A stretch of 47,953 nt of DNA, taken from the NCBI GenBank assembly GCA_020283715.1, contig JAIQCW010000179.1:1-47953 (forward strand), written 5' to 3'. The notes under the pieces were generated by a model that saw nothing but the letters and a program-made list of their open reading frames with translations, had not been told where the DNA came from and ran no database searches. Position 1 is the first letter of the stretch. Each line of letters begins with the position of its first letter. The stretch is from Cytauxzoon felis. Lineage: Eukaryota; Apicomplexa; Aconoidasida; Piroplasmida; Theileriidae. The translations under genes were made by a program, and so were the position numbers. Shown here in pieces: positions 36,757 through 46,216 of the stretch.

Positions 36757-36952
36757 ATTTATTTAAGAAAATTATGGAATCATATTACGAATTTAATAAT
36801 AAAATTATTCGGATTCCAATGTCTAATCGAAGGTCCATTCTCCACCTCCATTGAAGAATCCATTTCCTCATTTTATGTTTGTACTTTATAACCGAGAATG
36901 TAGTAAATTGTATTTAGAAAGTACATGTACATATATAAGCGTCAGTTGATGA
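36757..36952. other. Intergenic
   Basis: Between NudC and the cysteine-rich ORF. Short match to element ends near 36833 (ggtccattctccacctcc) may be a decayed copy; too weak to call. Confidence 0.3.
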
Positions 36953-38755
36953 ACATCCCATACACTCCAGGAGATTATCAATATATGCAATGAAAAGGTG
37001 GAGATTAAGTGTCCTGGGACTACCTGTACTGGAAGTGGTTCTAGTTCGAGTACTGCTAATTGCTGTGTCAAGTTGGAATCCGCAAATAGTTGCCTCATAA
37101 GTCCTAGTATTACTACACTTTTGAAAAGCATAGAAGTTAAAGATTGTAACTGTTGTAGTGAAACTTCCCACATGAATGATTTCGTAAAGGAATCTATAAC
37201 ATCTCTAAAGACATCAGGGAAGGACTTGATAAAGGAGATACAGAAGGTTCTGTTAAATGACAATGAAAATATAATTGATGATGTAAAATTGTTAAAGGGA
37301 TATACACATCAAGTCTTGTGGTTCCTACTCTCTCATGTAGCAGTTGAGGAATACATTCTAATTTGCAATTGGTTGTGTAAACTTACGAAGTATTTGTGTG
37401 AAATTCTTGAATGTGTGAAGAAGCAGGAGAATGGTGAAGGTAAAAAGTGTTGTGGACACTTGAGTGGCACTGCGAATAATGATGATTGTATATGTAGGAT
37501 ATTATATGAAATTATCTGTCTACTTGTAAAATCTATAAAGAGGTTACATGAACATAAAAGGGAGATTATTTTAAGGAAGAATGAGAAAAAAAAATGTGGA
37601 TGTGGTTGTAAATGTAATGGTGAAGCCGGTACAACGTGCAACTGCCTTGAGAATTTAAAGGAAATGAAGGATGAATTTTTTACTGTATCGACGAAATCTT
37701 TGGATAATATAAGATCAACTATTCTAATATTTTATGGTATGGAAAAGATAATTGACAAATGCAAAGATAAAATATGCAACAATGGTGAATGCGCATGTAA
37801 GGAGAAGCCTGATAAGTATACAGAATGTCTATCGTTATTTTCAGTATGTTATAGTATCCTGGTCGATCTTTCTTCAATGAAGGACGGTACCCTACTCACA
37901 GCCGTCACTTGGTTATCTAATTGCTTGAAGTTTGTCTGTGAGCAGGAGACAAAGAAATGTGAGGTGAAAGTGTTCGATACAAAATATGAAACTCGTAATA
38001 AGAATTATGTATGTCGATCCAAGGAGAATAAGGACCAGGTCGATAAGGTGGCTGGTAAATATACGGATATGATTAAAGAGGCTGAGAAATTGAGTGGAGT
38101 TACAGATAATATAAATAATGCAGGTAGTTGTAAAACTATTGCCACAGCATGTACTACAACTCCTGAATGTTCAAGTACTGAAACTTGTTCAGGTGAGAAA
38201 TGTAATTGCAGTAGTGACTGTGGATGTCCACCTCCTACTCCCTCTAATGATAACGTATTCAAGGATTTATGCGGAATTATGTGTTGCAATGGAAGTGGAA
38301 ATTGTAATTGTAATACAGGTGGCAAGAATTGTCAATCTATAAAAACATTTTGTAAGGAAGTTAATAATTTTATCGCATTAGTGGATAGTGTTAAGAAAAA
38401 TGCAACAACAACCTCTGCTGAATCTACTCCTCCTCCGACATGTAACTGTAATGATAAGAATTGTGATTACTGTAAAACCCGTCGCTTCATCAAATTCGTT
38501 GAGGCGTATACGAAGAAGTTGAACGAGGAACGTGAATGTGAATGTAAGGATTTTGTCGATAAGATCTTTGGTCAACTTTCAATTATTATAAAGACACCCT
38601 TTAGATTTTTTGGAATGGACTGGGTATGCCCCTGCTGTGGCTATGATTATCAAAACTGCCTAAAGGATGGAGAACATTGTGGAATCTCTAATATTATGAA
38701 AGACTGGTTTTGTCTCAAAGGTCCAAGATTGATTTATGGGAACTTTAATATTTAA
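36953..38755 (+). CDS. Cysteine-rich antigen-like protein, no visible start
   Basis: Open frame of about 600 codons from 36953 (after a TGA) to a stop at 38753-38755, with no ATG at the N-terminus; a likely acceptor (actccag) precedes EIINICNEKVEIKCPG at 36971, so a short upstream exon may exist, but I could not place it in frame. The protein is full of Cys pairs (CKCN, CNCLENL, CGCGCKC, CGCPPP), the helix-rich segments between them suggest a disulfide-tied ectodomain, and it ends KFVEAYTKKLNEE, CPCCG, LKDGEHCGIS and RLIYGNF. The C-terminal block recurs at 14201-14440 and 25855-26290. No signal peptide or transmembrane helix is visible. Variant-antigen role is inferred from composition and fragment dispersal. 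Confidence 0.6.
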   Translation, partial: TSHTLQEIINICNEKVEIKCPGTTCTGSGSSSSTANCCVKLESANSCLISPSITTLLKSIEVKDCNCCSETSHMNDFVKESITSLKTSGKDLIKEIQKVLLNDNENIIDDVKLLKGYTHQVLWFLLSHVAVEEYILICNWLCKLTKYLCEILECVKKQENGEGKKCCGHLSGTANNDDCICRILYEIICLLVKSIKRLHEHKREIILRKNEKKKCGCGCKCNGEAGTTCNCLENLKEMKDEFFTVSTKSLDNIRSTILIFYGMEKIIDKCKDKICNNGECACKEKPDKYTECLSLFSVCYSILVDLSSMKDGTLLTAVTWLSNCLKFVCEQETKKCEVKVFDTKYETRNKNYVCRSKENKDQVDKVAGKYTDMIKEAEKLSGVTDNINNAGSCKTIATACTTTPECSSTETCSGEKCNCSSDCGCPPPTPSNDNVFKDLCGIMCCNGSGNCNCNTGGKNCQSIKTFCKEVNNFIALVDSVKKNATTTSAESTPPPTCNCNDKNCDYCKTRRFIKFVEAYTKKLNEERECECKDFVDKIFGQLSIIIKTPFRFFGMDWVCPCCGYDYQNCLKDGEHCGISNIMKDWFCLKGPRLIYGNFNI

Positions 38756-38818
38756 GAAATAAATTGTACATACCATTAATGATATAAACATATAATACAA
38801 CATTAAGATTTAATTCAT

Positions 38819-41800
38819 CTAAAACTTAAAGTGATTTGGACACATGAATTTTTCTAATACTTTATCATCAACTTTTTTTCTACATTCCTAAAATTATAAA
38901 AATTTTCTATATAAAATTTTTTATAAAAAAAGTACCTGATGATTTAATATAATTGGAGTAATTAAATCTATTAATTTATTTTTAACTTCACCGGTTAACA
39001 TTTCACCAGATGAATATTTTTTTGTAATTTCATCAAGTAATTCATCATCATCTAATAGATAATATAAATATTGATATGATACATCAACATCTAAATTAGC
39101 ACCTAAACGTCTATGTTCTTCTGCTGTATCACGACCACCTATTTAATAATATAAATTTATAAAATATAAAACAACACACCACTAAATGCATATTTATTTA
39201 TCTTCTTACGTATCATCTCTGGTGTATCAGTAACAGATATTACAGAACCCTCAAATGATGAACTCATCTTAGTAGATACACCCAATAATGATGGTATAAA
39301 TTTAGAATGTATCAACGCTGGCTTATGAAAACCTAATTTAGGAGCCAATCCACGAGTCAAACGAAAAAATGGATCCTGATCAATACCCTAAAAAATTATA
39401 TGTATATCAAATATATACATCTTCCACTCGAGGTCCAATCCGCCTTTCGTTCCACTCGCCGTGGAGCCTCTTCTAATTATCTATCCCTAAAGAGTATAGC
39501 CACTCCCGGAGATCGTGGCGGAGGTGTGGATTGGACCTCAAGTGGAATACCCGCAGCTGATCTCAGGGAAGCGGAGGGGAAAGTAAATAGAAGAGGCGCC
39601 ACGCCTAGTGGGAAGAATGTGTAGTGGATTGGACCTCGGTGGATCAGTCATATACTTTTTCGTATAAATTCGTGGTATTTGTATGTTATAACAAACCTGT
39701 GGTATGAGGCACATCATATTTTGATCATCGAAGAGTGTTGGGAATGATTGGCTGAATGCGGCGGCTCCTTCGATGGTTGGGAATGCGATCATGCCGATAT
39801 TGGTGGATAAATCGAAACCGAATGTACCTTTGACTTGATTAAATGGTGTTTTCTTTTGCATTAATAATGATGTTTTATAAAGATGAGTAATATAATCGGT
39901 ATTACGGAATATGAAAGTAAGATCAGGATCAAATCCACAAGCGATAATATCTTTAGCATTTTCAAGTGATAAATTACGTACATATTCGAGATCTAATTCT
40001 TCTCTAAATAGAAATTTTTCATCGTCCGATAACATAATTACTACTGGTACTTTAAATGCTTTTTGTAACCAACATGTAAATATAAATGGTATTAAATGAC
40101 CCAAATGTAATGCTTCCGATGATGGACCACGACCAGTATAAATATAAAATTTAGAACCCCTCTCATACATATCCAACATCTCATCCAAACCACGATGACA
40201 AAAAAATAAGCCACGACGTAAAAATGGATGCAATGGCATACCAACCAACCTTTCCATGCTATAATTTTAAATTTATAATTATATAAACAATAAGTACACA
40301 ACAAGAAGTTAACTCCACCTGGGGTTACAATCATCCCCTCTTTCCCACTCGCCGTGGAGGCTTCTTCATTTATTCATCTCTAAAGAGTAAAGCCACTCCC
40401 AGAGATCGTGGCGGAGGTAATGATGTAACCTCAAGTGGAAAACCCGCAGCTGATCTCAGGGAAGCGGAGGGGGAAGTAAATAGAAGAGGCGCCACGCCTA
40501 GTGGAAGACAAGGAAGTAACCTCAGGTGGGAACGATGTTTTATAATTTGTGGATAAACGTACCGATCGAGTAGTTGTTTATTGATGGGTGTACAACCGAA
40601 TTTTTTGATAAGTTTGTCATAGTTGATTGTTTGTGCAGATCTGCCTTCACCTTTACCGATATTGAATAGACTTTCAAATTCTTCATAATCTAAATCAACT
40701 TCACCAGGTGGTAATACATTTACTTTAGTAGGGCAATTTTCCGGATCAAATACCTCTAATTCATCACATAATACCTCTTCACCAGGAACAACTTTAAAAT
40801 TCAATATCAGCTAGAAAATTATAAATTGATGTTAATAAAAATTAATTTATATATCTGTACTCGAGGTCCATCCTTCTCTTCTACATCATTGTCTTTGTCT
40901 TGCAGACAGCTCTTCCAATTACCTATCTCTAAAGAGTATAGCCACTCCCGGAGATCGTGGCGAATATTATGTCTGTTATTCCGGGTTGACGAATTCTGTT
41001 CCTCCGGGTAGAATTCTCTGTTCTTATGGGTTAACATATTTACGTTCTTCCGGGTAAACATACCGAGGATGATCTACGGGAATCCGAGGGGAAGTAAATA
41101 TAAGAGCTGACGGCAGGACCAAAAGAGTTGGATCGGACCTCGAGTGGAGGGTAGATGTAAAAACATACGAATTTTTGGTGTGGATCGTATTGTATTTTAT
41201 CGATTGATATGGTTTTAATATGTCCAGTGCTTTTTAATATTTTACCAGAGGTTGAACTAATAGTCCATTCATCTAAAATAACTAATTTCAGCCTAATTTT
41301 AGAAATTTTAATGATAATTTATGTATTTTTATAATAAAATATACATGTTAACTGAGCTTTTAGCTGTATAATCATCTAAAAATGAGTCTCCATAAATGGA
41401 TTCTGCTAATTCACGATTCATATTTAAGACCCTAAAATTAGCATTTTCTGCAATCTAATGATAATAATATATAAGTTTTACTAAAATATTCTAACCTTTT
41501 GGTCTATTAATTGTTTCAATAATGTGTACTGATTGTCTGACGGTTGTTTGTCTAATTTACCAATGGTCAATGAAGCCATGTAATTACCCTAAAAAGAATT
41601 AATATCACATAGGGAAAATTCTACAGTTAAGGTCCTTTGCTTGTCTTCCACTCGATGTCCAATCTACCTTTCTTCGTCTTGCAGACAGCTCTTCTAATTA
41701 CCTATCTCTAAAGAGTGAAACCACTCCCAGAGATCGTGGCGGTGAAGAAGGTAGTGAGTACATGACCTCGAGTGGAGTACCCGGAGCTGATCTCAGGGAA

Positions 41801-42099
41801 GCGGAGGGGGAGGTAAATAGAGGAGCACCACGGCGAGTGGAAAGAAAGGACCTCAGGTGGATCGAGTGGAAGACAGGAAGGAAAATTCGGGATATGGATC
41901 ATTAATGGAAATTGTGTTATTTAACATTCCTTCTAGAATTAAATTTAGAGATCAGATAGTATTGATCGTAAATAGAGTGACTTACAAGTTTTTTTACATG
42001 TTTGGTGGCTCTAGCAGTAGGTATACTGAAGGTTGTGCATACAGCACCTTTAACAATTTGGAGTGAGCTCTCTAAAAAAGAGCAACATAATTCCGCCAT
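38819..42099 (-). CDS. WARS: Tryptophanyl-tRNA synthetase with AlaX-like N-terminal domain
   Basis: Charges tRNA-Trp in the cytosol. ATG 42099 ([16 protein letters not shown]). The first four exons form an extension with [20 protein letters not shown], resembling the AlaX-like domain fused to Plasmodium TrpRS. Then [43 protein letters not shown], the class I signature [52 protein letters not shown], the KMSSS loop ([10 protein letters not shown]), [11 protein letters not shown] and [15 protein letters not shown], ending FMCPNHFKF. Four introns hold elements, all antisense: 39388-39696, 40259-40562, 40811-41168 and 41589-41985. Splicing LLDR|MERLV restores the conserved helix before FLRRG. The divergent ASC-1 gene starts 171 bp upstream. 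Confidence 0.93.
39424..39643 (+). repeat. Modular element 29 (TrpRS intron)
   Basis: Antisense; hairpin CCCT-aa-AGAG, one mismatch, between the CTCT/AGAG and CCCT/AGGG states. Confidence 0.9.
40315..40529 (+). repeat. Modular element 30 (TrpRS intron)
   Basis: CCACCTGGGGT start, ACCTCAGGTGG end; antisense to TrpRS. Confidence 0.9.
40857..41147 (+). repeat. Modular element 31 (TrpRS intron)
   Basis: Contains the 171-bp block 40921-41091 identical to 9181-9351 of element 8; otherwise differs at its ends. Confidence 0.92.
41648..41860 (+). repeat. Modular element 32 (TrpRS intron)
   Basis: GTCT-TGC-AGAC slot left, CCAC...GTGG slot right; antisense. Confidence 0.9.
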
Positions 42100-42269
42100 A
42101 TTTGAGAATTATAAACGGAATAACAAAAAGCAACGTATATTCAATTAAACATTAATCTATTACAAGTGAACATGCTTATATGCTCCTTCATTTTTATGAT
42201 TACCATGGGGTTATATTTATGGTATATTACATGTATAAATCTACAGATCGAAGATGATATATAGTATAA

Positions 42270-43284
42270 ATGGAGGTAAAAGAGCCTAAACTTATCGCAT
42301 ATCGCAAAGAATCTAAAGAAAAAATTTTAAAGGTTGAAAAAAAGGTAAATAAATCCGAGCAAAATGTGTTGAAGACAAATAAAGTTACACATCAGAAGGA
42401 AATCATCAAAGGTAACGTCAATATAATAAATAATAATTTCTGCATTATATTATAGAACGTGTTAGATGTAATTGTAATGGATATGAGCATGCAACTTTCA
42501 ATAATTGCATGGGATGTGGTAGAATTTTATGTATCCTAGAGGGCGAAGGGAAGTGCCTTAACTGTGGCCATGATGTATTCCCACCTACAATAGAAAAAAT
42601 ACCGAAAGAATATCTCAATGATCCAGAATTCAAAAAAGGTTTGTCTACCATACATATTATCAGATAGCTCTCCACTTGAGGTCCAATCACTACTTTCACC
42701 TCTTCCACTCGGCGTGGAGCCTCTTCTCCACTTGAGGTCCGATTCTCAAGTTTGTCTTGCAGACAGCCTTCTTTATTTACTTCCCCCTCCGCTTCCCTGA
42801 GATCAGCTACGGGTTCCACTTGAGGTCCAATCACTACCATCTCCACCGCCACGATCTCCGGGAGTGGATCTCCTCTTTAGAGATAGGTAAATAAAGAAGC
42901 TGTCTGCAAGACCAACCTCAGGTGAATCGGCGAGTGGTAAGGAATTGTATTGGATCTCACGTAGAACACTCTTTATGTTCCTTTTGACAATATTTCAGCG
43001 TTATTATTGAAGGATCGTTTATTATTATTGGATAAGGAATATATTTCGGAGGGTATGCGTGTGAATAATTTGCGTGGTGGTTGGTTTGAGGATAGTAGAA
43101 ATGTATTTAATGAGAAAAGAGAAGAATCAGAATTAAAATGGAAAGAAGAAGAGATTAAAGAGAAATTAGAATCGGGTTTGTATAATTTTTTACTAAATTT
43201 TTTATTAATTTTAAATTTATAGAAATCAAAAAATACGATCTCGATCTTACTACTGGTACATTTAGTATGACAACTAAACAATAA
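42270..43284 (+). CDS. TRIP4: ASC-1/TRIP4-type zinc-finger protein
   Basis: Homologue of activating signal cointegrator 1. Exon 1 from ATG 42270 is Lys/Glu-rich; exon 2 carries the C2HC5 finger: RCNCNGYEHATFNNC, MGCGRILCI, GEGKCLNCG, i.e. all Cys/His ligands of the ASC-1 family. After the element-bearing intron 42639-42998 follow ALLLKDRLLLLDKEY, GGWFEDSR and a KWKEEEIKEKLE helix, ending DLTTGTFSMTTKQ. The C-terminal ASCH domain of animal ASC-1 is absent. The stop (43282-43284) lies beyond the stop of the convergent DXS gene, so the two coding regions overlap by 11 bp. Confidence 0.85.
42672..42964 (-). repeat. Modular element 33 (ASC-1 intron)
   Basis: Antisense; its right end is mutated (gatctcacgtag); the acceptor used is downstream at 42998. 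Confidence 0.88.
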
Positions 43285-46038
43285 TTTCATCTAATATACA
43301 CTTTATACGCCTAGATAAACCCTCAACATCATATTCCACCAATTCCTTCTGCTCAGATTGAGATGCATGATGAACTATTCTAGATGGATATCTTATCGTC
43401 CTCACCTATATTAATTGTTATACAAAAACAAACACTCCATTTGATATTATAACACTATCTTCCACTCGATGTTACACCTGAGGTCCAATCACACCTCCCT
43501 ATTCCACTCGCCGTGGTGGCCTTTTCATTTACTTCCCCTCGGATTCCCGTAGATCATCCTCGGTATTTGTCTACCGGTAAGGACTGACCTCAAGTGGAAA
43601 ACCCGCAGCTGATCTATGGGAAGCGGAGGGGGAACTAAATAGAGAAGCTGTCTGCAAGACGACCTCAGGTGGAAGAGCTGTCTGCAAGACGGAAGAGAAT
43701 TGGATTGGACCTCGGATGGAAGACTAGTTAATTTCATTATCTAGGGTAAACATACACGTGTATTGATGTTATTATCACTGATATATTCGAGTATGGCTGA
43801 TCCTAGCCCTCCGGTGAGTCCATCTTCTGCGGTGATTATGATTTTATGATTATGTGCGATGTAGTTGATGAGTTTTTCATCTAGAGGTTTGAGGAATCTA
43901 ATATCGACTAATGTACAATTCAAATGATTTAATTCTATAGCGGTTAACATATCGTATAAAATTGTTCCTAATGTTAATATTGCAGCTTTACCATCACCAT
44001 ATCTAATAATACGACCTTTAAATGATTCAATTTCCAACATCAGGTTATTTATAAATTCATTATCAAATTTATTATCCAATAATAAACCATCATCGTTATA
44101 TATCATTATATCCTTAATATCCTCATTGCCGACTAAAATTGTTCCACCAATCGGCGGATATAATGAAACATTATGTGAATATATACCAGGAGAGGAATGA
44201 GACATATATTCATCTTCTTTTCCACTGGCTGTTACACCTGATGTTGTCCTGCCGTCAGCTATTCCACTCGAGATACGATTCTCAACTTTGTCTTGCAGAC
44301 GGCCTTCTCTATTTACTTCCCCCTCCGCTTCCCGTAGATCAGCTGCGGGTCGTCCACTTGAGGTCCAATCACTACCATCACCATCGCCACGATCTCTGGG
44401 AGTGGCATTACCCTTCAGGGATAGGTAATTGGAAGAGGGCTCCACGCCGAGTGGAACAGAGGTTGTAACCTCAAGTGGAGAGCTGTCTGCAAGACGAAGA
44501 GAGTTGGATTGTACATCAGGTGGAACAGCGAGTGGGTGACAGGTATTATTATGATAGATATGTAGTAATTTTTTGTATCCTAGTATATTTGATTTGGGGA
44601 ATCTGATGGCGCAAGGTGAATGATTGATTTTATTTGAGAATTTGATCATGAGTTGTAATTCTAATTCATTACTTGGTGCCATGATGATGAAATTTGGTAT
44701 TGGTCTAAGATAAGAGAGATCATATAATCCATGATGTGATGATCCATCGGTTCCAACATAACCTGCTCGATCTATTATAAATTTAACGGGTGCATTTTGT
44801 AATGATACATCATGTATAACTTGATCATATGATCTTTGTAGAAATGTTGAATATATACAGCAATATGGTTTAATACCACCTAATGCTAGACCAGCAGAGA
44901 ATGTAACAGCATGTTGTTCAGCAATTCCAACATCAAATGTACGATTGGGGTATACTTTTCCAAATTTACCAACACCTGTACCACCAGGCATGGCTGCCGT
45001 AATGGCAACAATTTTATTATCATATTTGGCCATATTAATTAAAGTATTAGAGAATATATCAGTATATGTTAATTTATTAGACTTATTATATACAGAATGT
45101 AAACGATCTAATGAATTTAAAGATAAATTACAATCTTTACCTTTAACAGTCTTTAAATGTATTATGATAGGTCCAATATTTTTATTTTTATTTATAATAA
45201 TGTCATCCTGTATAGCTTTAACTCTTAATAATACCTCATTCAATTCATTTAAATCATGACCATTTATTGGTCCAATTATATTTGGATTTTTAAATTTATA
45301 TATATTTTCATCATTCATAATAAATGAAACTATAGGATTTGTACCACTCACTGATGGTAAACCTGTTGGTAATGATGATTGTTCATTGTCATTATAAATT
45401 ATAATCAATGGACTATTTATACAACAACTATAATTTAATGATTCATAAGCTAATCCAGCAGTCATACCACCATCACCAATTATACAAATATAATTTCTAC
45501 CAATATTATTATTCAATAATAAATCTGCTTCATATAAACCTTGTAAACCACCTATTGATGTTGATGAATGTCCAGCACCAAATTGATCATGTATACTTTC
45601 ATAACGTCTACAATAACCAGATATACCATCTTTTTGTCTAATTGTATTCAATAAATCTCTTCTACCCGTTAATATCTTATGAATATATGCTTGATGACCT
45701 ATATCCCATATTATACGATCATTTGGTGAATTAAATATACGATGTAACATTACAGTCAACTCAACAACACCTAATGAACTAGAATAATGACCACCTACTT
45801 TAAATAATACATCCTTCATATATCTACGCAATTCATTACATAATAATGGCAAATGTCCTTCATCCAATGATTTCAAATCATCCAAACTATTAACTCTTGA
45901 TAAAATCTCATAAGATTTCATATCATTATTATGCATCGATCCATATATACTCATCGGTGCTCTACCAATTTTATATGATTCTATCATCACTGTTAACAAT
46001 AATAATGCGATAATCAATAATTTTCCTACAATCAACAT
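43274..46038 (-). CDS. DXS: 1-deoxy-D-xylulose-5-phosphate synthase, apicoplast
   Basis: First, ThDP-dependent step of the non-mevalonate isoprenoid pathway in the apicoplast. Exons 43756-46038 and 43274-43405. ATG 46038 is chosen: it opens a classical signal peptide (MLIVGKLLIIALLLLTVMIE); the open frame further upstream has no ATG. Motifs: GHYSSSLGVVELT, DIGHQAYIHKILTGR, the ThDP motif GDGGMTAGLAYESLN...NDN, MPGGTGVGKFGK, GIAEQHAVTFSAGLA, DRAGYVGTDGSSHHG, then the C-terminal domain (VDIRFLKPLDE, AEDGLTGGLGSAILEY; last exon RYPSRIVHHASQSEQ). Between the PYR and C-terminal domains a modular element (44222-44537) is read in frame, about 105 residues absent from other DXS. The intron 43406-43755 holds another element. 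Confidence 0.95.
43462..43719. repeat. Modular element 34 (DXS intron)
   Basis: Lacks the CTCT-aa-AGAG part; two GTCT-TGC-AGAC slots in a row at the right end. Confidence 0.85.
44222..44537 (-). repeat. Modular element 35, translated in frame (DXS)
   Basis: CCCT-ga-AGGG hairpin on the minus strand; encodes SNYLSLKGNATPRDRG and [16 protein letters not shown], inserted between enzyme domains. Confidence 0.92.
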
Positions 46039-46216
46039 TAGTAAACTTACTGCATTAATAATCTCTCTCCATTCTACAAAAAAAAATGATATATAAATGA
46101 TACAACACAATAATGAATACCATGAAAAAATCACAACACAATAATATAGACGATGATCAAAATTCCACAACACATTACATTATTCATTATATAATTAATT
46201 TCAATTAATCCATATA
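46039..46216. promoter_or_regulatory. Shared divergent upstream region, DXS and MIP
   Basis: Only 178 bp separates the inferred starts of an apicoplast gene (-) and a mitochondrial peptidase gene (+), so both promoters must lie here or overlap coding DNA. No named motif seen. Confidence 0.4.

Noticed and set aside
36886..37263. Minus-strand ORFs opposite the cysteine-rich gene
   Set aside because: Shadows of the plus frame; low-information composition and no splice or family support.
43741..46173. DXS starting at 46173
   Set aside because: That codon is GTG with a stop just upstream; ATG 46038 gives a proper signal peptide.
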